A stretch of DNA of 64,000 nt, taken from NCBI RefSeq assembly GCF_013284245.2, contig NZ_CP085876.1:2897001-2961000 (forward strand), read 5' to 3'. Positions 53,351 to 61,989 of this stretch are shown here, piece by piece. A model generated the notes under the pieces. The model searched no databases and had not been told where the DNA came from. It saw only the letters and a list, made by a program, of their open reading frames with translations. Both the position numbers and the translations under genes were made by a program. Every line of letters begins with the position of its first letter. Within the stretch, counting starts at the first letter, position 1. This DNA is from Brevibacillus sp. DP1.3A. GTDB taxonomy: Bacteria > Bacillota > Bacilli > Brevibacillales > Brevibacillaceae.

Positions 53351-53687
53351 TTATTACAAAAGTTAATACTCTTCTAAAAAAGCCAGTTGGGTTATAGATA
53401 CGCATAAACCATCTATCTAGTCCATATGGGTAATTTTGAAGCACATATACAGGTTCATTTTGTTCAATGAGCCATCCAGCACTGATAACCCTCCTAGTAC
53501 CTTCTGGTGCTGGTATCAAGGCAATATTTTGATATGAATATGGCCTAATCTCGATGGGCGTAAAACTGTGGCGCCAAAAGCCATTTCCGAGACTATCTGT
53601 TATACGTACATTTTTCTGACTTAGGGTGATGATTTTAGTACGTTTTACACCTCTTTTTTTCAAAATCTTGGATGATTTTTTTTTCAT
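53337..53687 (-). CDS. Hypothetical basic protein
   Basis: 116 aa. Lys-rich start (KKKSSKILKKRGVKRTKII) as in the Cys-rich peptide family, then a beta-rich part (GFWRHSFTPIEIRPYSYQ, ISAGWLIEQNEPVYVLQN). GAAGGTGAAAGC before the ATG. Unknown. Confidence 0.55.
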   Translation of the reverse strand: MKKKSSKILKKRGVKRTKIITLSQKNVRITDSLGNGFWRHSFTPIEIRPYSYQNIALIPAPEGTRRVISAGWLIEQNEPVYVLQNYPYGLDRWFMRIYNPTGFFRRVLTFVITKSP

Positions 53688-53857
53688 GCTTTCACCTTCT
53701 ACGCTTATTTACGTTTCGTAGGATCAGCATATGAAGGTAAAGAGATAATGCTTGGACTAATTTACATGAGTTAAAAAAATGGGGGAATTCAATAATTAGA
53801 GCTCACAGACTGAACAATTTGAACCCAGAACTACTGCAGGCAATTTATCACAAGAGA

Positions 53858-53895
53858 AAAAATGAAAAGCAGCATCCCAAATAGGGAGTGCTGCT
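53858..53895 (-). terminator. Terminator of the 53901-54437 gene
   Basis: AGCAGCACTCCC / GGGATGCTGCT arms, then TTTTCATTTTTTC on the minus strand. Confidence 0.85.
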
Positions 53896-53900
53896 AATAA

Positions 53901-54437
53901 TTAGGGGACGTACTGCTCTGTAATTTTTGTGATGACCCCATTTGTTACTTCAATGTGGAAAGGTAGCTGATAAGGAATTCCTTTGGATTGTACAAACTTG
54001 CTAAAAGTATCGGCGTTTACTGATTCATTCCAATGTAAATCCCCATCTTTGGTAGAGTTGGTTTGAAGAGTAAACGAAGCTTTTGGAGAAATTTCAAACG
54101 TTCTAATTTTAGGGTTACTATTTCGAATGTAATATGGTGCTGGATAGGTCTCTTTCACTAATGGATGATCTTGACGATAAGCTTTAACTGCTTCCTCACC
54201 GAAAAACCATTGAACATAGTCAAGCGAAACTACTAATTTTCCGTTTTTCACTTGTAGAGTTTTCACATAGGCCATTGATTTTTCAATAGTATTGCCGTGT
54301 TTATCTTTGCTACTAGTTGGAATAATTACTGAGGAAGGAGAAGGTGCAGCCGTTTCTTGTTGTGAACCTGCATAAGCCTCCGTACCAAGCAATGAACATA
54401 AAATCAGAGAAGAAAGCAGCACATATTTTTTTTTCAT
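53901..54437 (-). CDS. Secreted protein of unknown function
   Basis: 178 aa. Signal peptide MKKKYVLLSSLILCSLLG ... AYA, then a Ser/Pro linker. Mature part: VKNGKLVVSLDYVQWFFGEEAVKAYR, and HWNESVNADTFSKFV near 135. Resembles Bacillus exported proteins with a lone beta domain; family not identified. Own terminator. Confidence 0.7.
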   Translation of the reverse strand: MKKKYVLLSSLILCSLLGTEAYAGSQQETAAPSPSSVIIPTSSKDKHGNTIEKSMAYVKTLQVKNGKLVVSLDYVQWFFGEEAVKAYRQDHPLVKETYPAPYYIRNSNPKIRTFEISPKASFTLQTNSTKDGDLHWNESVNADTFSKFVQSKGIPYQLPFHIEVTNGVITKITEQYVP

Positions 54438-54563
54438 AACAGAGTGTCATTTCCTTTCTGTTTACATGTAATACCATACATAATTAGTAAGACGACAGAC
54501 AAATTAGAACGTTTCTCCTCAAGTCGAAAAATTTAACGAAATATTTCGGGAGATGGGTCATGC

Positions 54564-54680
54564 ATGCCACTTGTCCAAAATGAAGCTCATAAGGTGTACA
54601 TGAAATTGGACGTGAAGGCGATTGACCCGGATCGCTCGGAACTGACCCAATTAATCGCGGACCTAGAAAAGGGGTGGTAA
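54564..54680 (+). CDS. Possible small phage ORF or recombinase tail
   Basis: 38 codons, MPLVQNEAHKVYMKLDVKA then DRSELTQLIADLEKGW. GGGAGATGGG precedes the ATG. May be a real small gene or the end of a lost larger one. The rest of 54438-54824 shows nothing else. Confidence 0.3.
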   Translation: MPLVQNEAHKVYMKLDVKAIDPDRSELTQLIADLEKGW

Positions 54681-54824
54681 GCAAGATCATCTGCCTCAGT
54701 GCTGAGCGAATCTCCAGAAACCCTGTTGAATTAGGGGATTTTATGAGCTGGCTAATCGGATGAATATACCGGTGATATTTGCTGAATAGTCCGGGGAACG
54801 GACTATCCGCATCAAACAGTTGTC

Positions 54825-54983
54825 TCAAGATGGCGTACTGACTTCAGTAACCGGATGGAACACAAAAGCAACCAGGTGTTCAGGCGGTTGTAGATAGTAG
54901 TTCCTATAGCCGAGCTGAATTAACTCTAGATTGAGACGAGCTGCATCCGCGAAACTTACGTAGAAATACAGATGCTTGGTCAT
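54825..54983 (-). CDS. Third member of the MEKSFYY-type paralogue set (short)
   Basis: 52 aa. KHLYFYVSFADAARLNLEL and HLVAFVFHPVTE align with 32064-32282 but the end after AFVF is missing. AAGGAGGTGATTAAC before the ATG is an excellent ribosome binding site, identical to that of the Cys-rich family 2 peptides. Confidence 0.55.
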   Translation of the reverse strand: MTKHLYFYVSFADAARLNLELIQLGYRNYYLQPPEHLVAFVFHPVTEVSTPS

Positions 54984-55118
54984 GTTAATCACCTCCTTCC
55001 GCACCTAACCGTAGCAGAAGGGGTGTGGGACAAAAAAGAAGCCCCCAAATGGGAGCCCGTATATATGTTCGCCTAAACTAATTATATCATGGGCTAACAA
55101 CGAGGGGGAATTAGAAAG

Positions 55119-55511
55119 ATGAGCGCACAGGTACAAGAACAACTGTCATTTCTGCAACCAGTTAATGAGAGAGAAGTCAGGAAGGCTGCTGTGAAAGAAT
55201 GGAAATCATACAAAGCCCTCTGTGTTGCTGTTCAGAACAAGAAGGAGCAAGAGGAGAAGGGCATCGAGCAATTATTCCCTCGGTTGCAGCTTTCAGAGAC
55301 GCAGAACGAATTGAAAGCGAAGCAGATCGAGAGAGCACTCGAGTATTCGCTCGATGAGGTAGAGCGACAGATCTTCGAAGAGAAGTATCTCAGCGCGGCT
55401 AGAGTGAAGGACATCAATGTATATCTGGACTTAGGTCTGACAAAAGACCAATTCTACAGAAAAAAGGAAGAGGCAATCATGCAAATTGCTACGGCACTAG
55501 GGATGATCTGA
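55119..55511 (+). CDS. ArpU-family phage transcriptional regulator
   Basis: 130 aa. The end, LDLGLTKDQFYRKKEEAIMQIATALGMI, is the helix-turn-helix of ArpU-type late regulators that switch on packaging and lysis genes; the rest is helical. It normally lies just before the terminase genes, and none follows here. Confidence 0.85.
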   Translation: MSAQVQEQLSFLQPVNEREVRKAAVKEWKSYKALCVAVQNKKEQEEKGIEQLFPRLQLSETQNELKAKQIERALEYSLDEVERQIFEEKYLSAARVKDINVYLDLGLTKDQFYRKKEEAIMQIATALGMI

Positions 55512-55629
55512 GTGCTGTTCTATTTTCATAACGTTCGTTCCGCTAACAGGCAGTTTAGCACAACATTAATGTATAATGATTTTTATATATTGATATATTG
55601 TCATTGGGAAACAGGTGGTGTGAACGAAG

Positions 55630-56106
55630 GTGGCAGACAACAAAAGAACGATAGTAATTTGCAATGATGTGGGTCTTTATTTTGACGCTCTGACACGTGG
55701 TAAGCATTACGAAGTTTTAGCAGAGGACGAAGCAAAAGAACAGATAAGGGTTGTTGGTGACAATAACCGAGCAAGATGGTATAGAAAGTATTATTTCGTA
55801 CCTGACGGGAGTAGTGTACCAGTATTAGTTAACTGGACATTTGACGATACGATTCAAGATTCAAGTGAAGAATCTTTAGAACATATTGAGGTCACAGTCA
55901 CCTTTAGTGAAGGTGACAAGAGATGGTGTTCCCTTTGCACTAAGGCTGGATTGTTGGATTACATTGAGCGGAACATGGACGATAATGTTTTCTTAATAGA
56001 GAATCAAGTAATTGTGGAAAACTTTTCAAAAGAAGTAGTCAATGACGCATTAAAGCGATTAGACCAACAAAATCAACTACTAAGTTCAACCAAACCGTTC
56101 AACTAA
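55630..56106 (+). CDS. Hypothetical protein with SH3-like N-terminus
   Basis: 158 aa from GTG. The start (TIVICNDVGLYFDALTRGKHYEV, then QIRVVGDNNRARWYRKYYF) is the SH3-like module seen in many Bacillus phage proteins. The C-terminal half has two cysteines (WCSLCT) and helices. Followed by a terminator. Confidence 0.6.
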   Translation: MADNKRTIVICNDVGLYFDALTRGKHYEVLAEDEAKEQIRVVGDNNRARWYRKYYFVPDGSSVPVLVNWTFDDTIQDSSEESLEHIEVTVTFSEGDKRWCSLCTKAGLLDYIERNMDDNVFLIENQVIVENFSKEVVNDALKRLDQQNQLLSSTKPFN

Positions 56107-56126
56107 CGGGATCGATAGCTGAATTC

Positions 56127-56152
56127 GAAAACCACTTTTTAGTGGTTTTTTT
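56127..56152 (+). terminator. Rho-independent terminator
   Basis: AAAACCACT / AGTGGTTTT stem and T-run. Confidence 0.92.
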
Positions 56153-56765
56153 CTTTATTACAGAGCAAAAACCCGACAAAAAGTGGGACAAAACCTTGAC
56201 AAAATCAAGGATAAAAGGCAGGATGATTTGAAATGGTGGAATCGGTAATCTTGAGTCAAGAGCAAGCAACATCTGCTCTTGGGAGATACCGTCTATCCCT
56301 TATCAATGGCGTACCTGAGCGAATCTATGGGTGATGACGAATGTGACCTTACGAGAGGGGGACAATCTGAGCCTGAACGCGCTAGTCTTGCGATGATCGT
56401 AGCAGGGAACCATACAATTATTGTTTTTCATTGTATGCATTACAGCGGTTTTCAAGTTTTGGGAACCCCTCTCGGAGCTTTGGAAAATCGTGAATTACTC
56501 TGCTGGGATTTACCGGACAGGGGATCACATGCGAGACATACGGCTTCGGCCCCTCGCCCCTTGTCCGGTAACTCTCATTATTTATACTTCACTCATGGTT
56601 GCTGCGTGTGTGCAATCGTGGCAGCTCATAGCCCAAACCTCCCGGGTTGCCGTGACCGCAACGGTGTAAGGAGTGGATCGCGGCAGAGTCTTCTGCCGTA
56701 GTAAGTGGGGGGAGTATAGACAATCCATCTCATTTACTCCAAAATGGAATTGAGGGGGGATTTCA
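56153..56765. other. GC-richer spacer with a long interrupted palindrome
   Basis: TTACCGGACAGGGG (56510-56523) pairs with CCCCTTGTCCGGTAA (56557-56571) with one bulge around a 33-base loop that itself holds GGCTTCGGCC. Two long frames overlap here (56279-56701, and 56421-56669 with a hydrophobic stretch) but neither has a ribosome binding site. The composition differs from the rest of the island, so it may be a structured RNA, an origin or an attachment region. Confidence 0.4.
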
Positions 56766-56966
56766 ATGTTAAAAGGATACGTAACTGTTTACACTGCTTG
56801 GGCTGGATTAGGTCAATTCATTGATAGTGGCAGTTGTACTGCTAGGTTGGAACAGGAGGGTCCCTGGACTCATCCAATAATAGTACCAAGAGAAGCTGTA
56901 ACTAGGGGCGATAACTCTAGTGCAGTAGTTGGTGTGGATCTTAGGGAAATTGCAGGGGAAAAATAA
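56766..56966 (+). CDS. Hypothetical small protein
   Basis: 66 aa: KGYVTVYTAWAGLGQFIDSG, then WTHPIIVPREAVTRGDNSS. GAGGGGGG precedes the ATG and a terminator follows. Single-gene unit, no family known. Confidence 0.55.
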   Translation: MLKGYVTVYTAWAGLGQFIDSGSCTARLEQEGPWTHPIIVPREAVTRGDNSSAVVGVDLREIAGEK

Positions 56967-56991
56967 GCACCCACGCGGTGCTTTTTCTTTT
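56966..56991 (+). terminator. Terminator of the 56766-56966 gene
   Basis: GCACC / GGTGC stem then TTTTTCTTTT. Confidence 0.8.
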
Positions 56992-57171
56992 GCAAAACAA
57001 GATTAATAAGATGAGCTTACTAGGCTGACAATTAATTACGCAAATTTACAGTATAGTATAATTATGAGAGCTAACATGACTCTTTGATAAAATGGAGACA
57101 AGCAAATAAGAAATAAGCCACTCGGAATGGTCAAGACCCCATTTCGTAGACAGTAAGAAAAACCCCGGCCG

Positions 57172-58065
57172 TTAGGCCGCTAACTGACGTCTAAATTCAC
57201 TAGGCGTCAGTTTTTTTAATTTCAGTTGAAGACGTTCTTCGTTGTAAAAATGGATATATTCCTCAATTCTTCTTTGAGCATCTTGTACATCTCGTATATC
57301 ATAGGGATATAGAGCTTCGGTTTTCAAATGAGAAAAGAAGCTCTCCATCGAGGAGTTGTCTAGGCAATTGCCTCGTCGTGACATGCTGATTTTGGCGCCA
57401 ACCGTAGGCAGCATGTCGTGGTATGCATGAGACGTGTACTGGTGACCCTGATCGCTGTGAACGATCACACCAGTCACGTCTTTTTGTGTTTTAAATGCTT
57501 TCTTGAAAGTCTGAAGAACAAGCGCATTGTCGTTTCGAGAGCTGATATGATAGGCAACAATTTCGCGCGTACACAAATCTTTAATTGCTGAGAGATAGAT
57601 GCGTTCATCTCCGATTCGATATTGGGTAACGTCAGTTACCCATTTTTGATTTGGTCTCTGAGCAACGAAATTACGATTTAGCATGTTCTCGGCTACACGT
57701 CCATCGGAAACAATGGCTTGAAAAGTGGTGATATGGGCACGTTTCCGGCGAATAACTGCTTTAATCCCCAGATTTTGCATCAACCGTAACACTTTTTTAT
57801 GGTTTACTTTACAACCATACTGGCGTACTAGTTCTGCTTGAATTCTGCGGTAGCCGTAAATTCCTTTCCTTTGCTTATAGATCATGTTGATTTTCTCTTT
57901 CAAAGCTTTGTCCTTGTTCTGTTTTCTAGTGGAGAGGTATTTATAATATCCGCTTCTCGAGACACCTAAAGCCTTACAAATCTCAGTTACCATGAAGATT
58001 GAAGACAATGTCTCCACCATGTGATATTTCTTCCTTACACCTCCCGTACCCAGATTTCCAAACAC
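57172..58065 (-). CDS. IS3-family transposase OrfB, copy 2
   Basis: 297 aa, residue for residue the same as 15077-15970, with the DDE motifs WVTDVTQ, HSDQGHQ and SMESFFS. Confidence 0.95.
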   Translation of the reverse strand: MFGNLGTGGVRKKYHMVETLSSIFMVTEICKALGVSRSGYYKYLSTRKQNKDKALKEKINMIYKQRKGIYGYRRIQAELVRQYGCKVNHKKVLRLMQNLGIKAVIRRKRAHITTFQAIVSDGRVAENMLNRNFVAQRPNQKWVTDVTQYRIGDERIYLSAIKDLCTREIVAYHISSRNDNALVLQTFKKAFKTQKDVTGVIVHSDQGHQYTSHAYHDMLPTVGAKISMSRRGNCLDNSSMESFFSHLKTEALYPYDIRDVQDAQRRIEEYIHFYNEERLQLKLKKLTPSEFRRQLAA

Positions 58066-58331
58066 TTTTTTAGGATTTCATTTTCACGCTTTAATTTTTG
58101 AACATGACGGTCCTGGTCAATATACGTCTCCCGACGTCCACGTTGATCTAGGAGTCCAAACTCTCCAAGCTGTCTATACTTTCTCATCCACTTTCTCACA
58201 CGATCTTTGTCCAGAATTCCCAGATGTTCTGTAATTCGTTTATACGTCCATTTTTCCTCAAGATGTAAACGTATGGCTTCCCTTTTCAGTGTTTCTGGAT
58301 AGCTCATAAACTTTTGCCCTTTAGCTGCCAT
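58035..58331 (-). CDS. IS3-family transposase OrfA, copy 2
   Basis: 98 aa, same as copy 1, with the AAAAAAG slippery heptamer at 58065-58071 on the minus strand. Confidence 0.93.
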   Translation of the reverse strand: MAAKGQKFMSYPETLKREAIRLHLEEKWTYKRITEHLGILDKDRVRKWMRKYRQLGEFGLLDQRGRRETYIDQDRHVQKLKRENEILKKCLEIWVREV

Positions 58332-58491
58332 AAAAAAATGCACCCCCTAAAGTTCATCGGTAAACCACAGGGGTTTTTCCAATGTCTACTTTAAGGGGTG
58401 CACTTCAGAACGCCGGGTGGCTTTTCTGTTTGCCATCTGATCAGATCATTCACAAATCAAAGGAGAGAAAATTTATGGAGAGAAAATTTAC

Positions 58492-59598
58492 TTGGTCTCG
58501 TTTAAGGAGAAAACATTTAAGAGAGCGACACTAAAAGAAGTACATGAAAGTAACATGCAAAAGCTAATTAAGCACGGAGCAAAAGTACAGAAAGAACTCA
58601 AAAATTTACCTCGTACCTTTATTATTAGTGATCCAGATGAAAGTGTACTTGTTTCGTTAAGAAATGACCTAGGCATTCTCGCGGTGGAGGAGAATATTGA
58701 AGACCAGCCCTTAATGGCACAAAACCCACCAGAATGGCCATCTGCATTAATTGGCTTACCAGAATTCGTTTCTAAAGGATACACGGGTGCAGGTGTAAAA
58801 GTGGGCATTATGGACTCAGGTTTCGCAAATCATGAGGACATTGTATATGCAGGCCGCTATAACGCTTATGGAGCAGTCTATGGATATACAACGCCACCAG
58901 AGTCTGACTACCTGGGTCACGGAACATCAGTTGCAGGAATTATTGGCGCGCGTAACAATGATAAAGGTTATGTGGGAATTGCTCCTGGAGCGTCTCTTTA
59001 TTGTGTAAAAATTACCCCCGAAACTGGAAATGGTGTGGACGTAGCAGCTCAAATCGAAGCGATAGAGTGGTTGGTTAGCCAAGGAGTAAAAATTATTAAT
59101 TGCAGCTTTGGTGGAATTGTAGATGTGGAAAGCCGTAGGATCGCTTTTCGAGATGCTGCATCGATTCATGATATTCTAATAATTTGTGGTGCGGGTAATG
59201 AAGGAAATGTAGGCAGGGCAATGAATGACAATATGATTTATCCAGCAAGATACGATTTTGTATTATCTGTAGGGTGTCTAAAGGCTAATAAAGAACCTGC
59301 CGTATATGCAAGTCGTGGTCCTGAATTGGATGTGTCTGCTCCTGGTCATAATGTAATGACAACCATTCCTTCAAGCGCCAATAGAAATGGGATTAATCAT
59401 TATGATATTTCTAAGGAGTACGGATTATTTACTGGTACTTCTTGTGCAACTCCTCACGTAACAGGACTAGCTGCCTTGTATTGGCAAATGAATCCTTCTT
59501 ATACGGCTAATCAAATTAAAAGTAAGGTGTTCCGCCAGTTTCTTATCAGTCGGTTCAATGTAATCCCTTGGAAGATAAAAATATATAAACAAACATGA
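58492..59598 (+). CDS. S8-family serine protease (subtilase), cytosolic type
   Basis: 368 aa without signal peptide. Catalytic Asp in VGIMDSGF (about residue 108), His in LGHGTSVAG (about 143) and Ser in GTSCATPHV (about 317). Residues 1-75 (LPRTFIISDPDESVLV) look like an I9-type propeptide. The end after NQIKSKVFRQFLISRF is unusual and may be altered. TTG start; a 15-bp tandem duplication (58462-58476 and 58477-58491) has doubled the GGAGAG site. IS copy 2 ends 85 bases upstream. May process the next secreted protein, which is inference. Confidence 0.85.
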   Translation: MVSFKEKTFKRATLKEVHESNMQKLIKHGAKVQKELKNLPRTFIISDPDESVLVSLRNDLGILAVEENIEDQPLMAQNPPEWPSALIGLPEFVSKGYTGAGVKVGIMDSGFANHEDIVYAGRYNAYGAVYGYTTPPESDYLGHGTSVAGIIGARNNDKGYVGIAPGASLYCVKITPETGNGVDVAAQIEAIEWLVSQGVKIINCSFGGIVDVESRRIAFRDAASIHDILIICGAGNEGNVGRAMNDNMIYPARYDFVLSVGCLKANKEPAVYASRGPELDVSAPGHNVMTTIPSSANRNGINHYDISKEYGLFTGTSCATPHVTGLAALYWQMNPSYTANQIKSKVFRQFLISRFNVIPWKIKIYKQT

Positions 59599-59748
59599 TA
59601 CAAAAACAAAAACACTAATTCTATCTCAAAATGGTAACAAAAATAAATATTGTTAAAAAATTTAAATTAATATTGAAATTGGAAAAGGATGTATGATACT
59701 TTCGTTTGGAAAGATTTATGAAAAAACATAAATTGGAGAGTGAGTTTT

Positions 59749-60414
59749 ATGAAGAAAATTTCATCCTTGTTTATTTTGTCGGCGTTCGTATTATCCGCCG
59801 TTTCACCATCAGTATATGCTAAAGAAGGTTCTGTAAATAATCCGATTAGCGTTCAACTGTTACAGGAGAATAATATTCAAGAAGGTGTAGAAGTATTTGA
59901 TGAAGGTGATGTGGAAATTACCGTCACCACGACAGTTATTGAGGGCGACATTAATGAATACGTGGAAAAGCTGAAAGGAAAAGGACACAACATCGAAAGT
60001 GTAAACGATCAAAAATCCATGGCAAAATACTGGCAAGAACAAACGTGGTACGGTAGTGGTAGTAAGTACTCTAATGAAGCAAAAGCTTCAGGCTCTGTTT
60101 GGGTAAATGACCTCTTTCTTGGATTGGATGCAATAGGCGGAAAGATTGAAGGTACAATCTATGCTAACTCTGGGACAAGTTCCGTATATTCTAAACCTAC
60201 ACTATATGTAACTACTTATGGAGCAGTAGGAGGAACAATCGGGGTAATAAAAGAATATAAATTTACACCTAAAAATTATACGACTGGGACCCAATCTTTT
60301 GGAATAAATTCAGGGTTAACTGGATCTGTTGCATACATTGAAGGGTATTTAGTTGGAGATCATTATCTTGGGAACACAGAATGGCAATCCATGGCGGATT
60401 TAAAAAAGAAGTAA
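59749..60414 (+). CDS. Secreted protein of unknown function
   Basis: 221 aa. Signal peptide KKISSLFILSAFVLSAVSPSVYA. Residues 40-90 are acidic and helical, then a Gly/Ser/Tyr-rich beta part (WYGSGSKYSNEAKASGSVW, YGAVGGTIGVIKEYKF). The repeat-poor beta domain resembles bacterial pore-forming or lactococcin-972-like secreted proteins only loosely. GGAGAGTG precedes ATG 59749. A membrane protein gene follows after 16 bases. Confidence 0.7.
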   Translation: MKKISSLFILSAFVLSAVSPSVYAKEGSVNNPISVQLLQENNIQEGVEVFDEGDVEITVTTTVIEGDINEYVEKLKGKGHNIESVNDQKSMAKYWQEQTWYGSGSKYSNEAKASGSVWVNDLFLGLDAIGGKIEGTIYANSGTSSVYSKPTLYVTTYGAVGGTIGVIKEYKFTPKNYTTGTQSFGINSGLTGSVAYIEGYLVGDHYLGNTEWQSMADLKKK

Positions 60415-60430
60415 GTAAAAGGGAGGAATT

Positions 60431-60637
60431 ATGAAACAATTGCTAATATTTGTGTTTACAATTCTACGTATAGCAGTTGTTTTTCTGGGGATTTTTGCTC
60501 TATCAAGTCTTTTAGTTTTTAGGTTCTTTTATAATGGTGAAAATGATAACATAGTTTTTTTGATTCAGTTGGTAGTAGTTTTTTTGGTTAATTTTATATG
60601 GTACAGATGGAAAGAAAAAAAGAGAGACTCAATTTAG
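60431..60637 (+). CDS. Small two-helix membrane protein
   Basis: 68 aa with two strong hydrophobic helices and a Lys/Arg tail (WYRWKEKKRDSI). AGGGAGGAATT precedes the ATG. Encoded right after the secreted protein, it could be its immunity or export partner, a guess from position only. Confidence 0.65.
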   Translation: MKQLLIFVFTILRIAVVFLGIFALSSLLVFRFFYNGENDNIVFLIQLVVVFLVNFIWYRWKEKKRDSI

Positions 60638-60666
60638 ACTGAATATCAAATGGATCATCTGGAATA

Positions 60667-61575
60667 AAGCACGGAAAAGGGCAAGCCGAATAACAAAATC
60701 GTCTTAACTTTTGCTCGGAAAATTATCGACTTCGGTACTTCATACATTGCCAGTAACCCTATTCGGTATTCTGCCAATGAGGCAGGAGCAGACGTGGAAG
60801 AATACGTTAAAAAGGTGCAAGCTGTCCTGATGACTAACGATGAAGAGAGCTTGTCCTATGACATTATCGAGGACGCTTCAATCGATGGAGAGGTATTCGA
60901 ATACTACTACTTCGACGAGGACGGTCAGATATGCATCACTAAGTTCAAAGCTGACGACTGTATTCTGTGTATGACACCACAGTTAAGGCGAAAGCTAATT
61001 ACCATCATTCGCTACTACACAGTGACGGATGCCACCAAGAATACTAAGACCATGTTGGTTGAAGTATACGACGAGGAAGAGATTACTTACCTTCGACAAG
61101 GAGGTTCAGCGCTTGTATTGGACACGATTAATAAGGCTGTCACTGGTAAAGTAGATGTACAGGAATACTTCAAGAATCCGAAAGTGCTGTTTAAGGAACT
61201 CGCTCTGTACGATTTGATTCTTTACGATTCGGAAGGGAACTTGATCACCGATGTGGAGAAGAAAAAGCAGTATCTAGCCAATATGTGGTCAACATCACAA
61301 ATTCTTGTTGGTGGAAAGGCGGTGCCGATCGCTGGGATTTGCAGGACCAGCACGAAGAAAACACGATCAATTGACTAATCGCATCCTTTCTGGATCAAAC
61401 CGGAACACCGCACCTGCGCCCTGATCAAGTGGGTACAGCTCGGTCCGGAATCGCGTTGAAGATCATTTTTTACCATGCAGATATTAAGGCTGGTATGAAA
61501 ATTCGCCATTACGGTAAGGGGTTCCGTAACCGAATCCGAATTATTACTGGGATGCTGAACGATGAATTGATTTGA
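60667..61575 (+). pseudogene. Phage portal protein (SPP1 gp6-like), truncated and frameshifted
   Basis: KIVLTFARKIIDFGTSYIAS then NPIRYSANEAGADVEEY starts without an N-terminus; GEVFEYYYFDEDGQICITKF follows to TGA at 61376-61378. Another frame then gives SGIALKIIFYHADIKAGMKI, the C-terminal part. Portal proteins run to about 450-500 residues, so roughly 150 are missing. Confidence 0.8.
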
Positions 61576-61667
61576 TGTCATTTGAAATAACAGTAGGTGA
61601 AACAGTTGATTTTATGCGATTTCTAGGGAGTATTAAAACCGATTGAAAGCCAAGAAAATGTTCCCCC

Positions 61668-61760
61668 CACGCGATCGCGATTGGAAGCGCGAGCATTACA
61701 CGACTGCTTACTAATAAGCGAAACCCCTTGTGCCTGTAGGTACGAGGGGTTTTTTATTTG
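61668..61760 (+). repeat. Right island boundary: second copy of the glnA 3' end
   Basis: Encodes RDWKREHYTTAY and a stop, against [12 protein letters not shown] in glnA, then the same terminator stem (61721-61752). The protein ending is conserved although the DNA has diverged, so this piece probably came from the glnA of another strain or from an element that carries it. Confidence 0.8.
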
Positions 61761-61786
61761 GTGGGCAATTTTGATTTTTTCAGGGT

Positions 61787-61888
61787 TTAACATTTTTGCC
61801 CACGACTTTCCATGTAACTTTCAAACTTGTTCATGTTATCTAATTCAATTTTCTTTGAGATGTGGGCATACACATCTGAAGCGATCCG
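61787..61888 (-). pseudogene. Tyrosine recombinase C-terminal remnant
   Basis: RIASDVYAHISKKIELDNMN then KFESYMESRGQKC is the end of a phage integrase, with the catalytic tyrosine in DVYAHIS. It lies just outside the right glnA repeat, reading toward it, as an integrase next to its own attachment site would. Confidence 0.75.
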
Positions 61889-61989
61889 GATACCGCATAC
61901 ACCTGTAACGAATCCAAGATTGCCGCAGACACATTCAGGCAAGGTCTGGAGACTATCTTACATCACAAGCAGTTGGACTCGGCAGCACT

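Larger units (their letters stand above)
57128..58407 (-). mobile_element. IS3-family (IS150-like) insertion sequence, copy 2
   Basis: 1,280 bp, inverted relative to copy 1, with identical proteins and ends. Target duplication GAA at 57125-57127 and 58408-58410. Excising it rebuilds AGCCACTCGG-aacg-CCGGGTGGC followed by TTTTCTGTTT, a terminator whose loop was the target. In both copies the left (orfA) end faces the T-run side of the stem. Confidence 0.97.

Noticed and set aside
33362..55563. Integron attC sites (RYYYAAC half-sites fit many junction motifs)
   Set aside because: No matching GTTRRRY box with L-box pairing was found 50-150 bases downstream of the sites, no integron integrase is present, and AT-rich TTAAC fits the half-site too easily.
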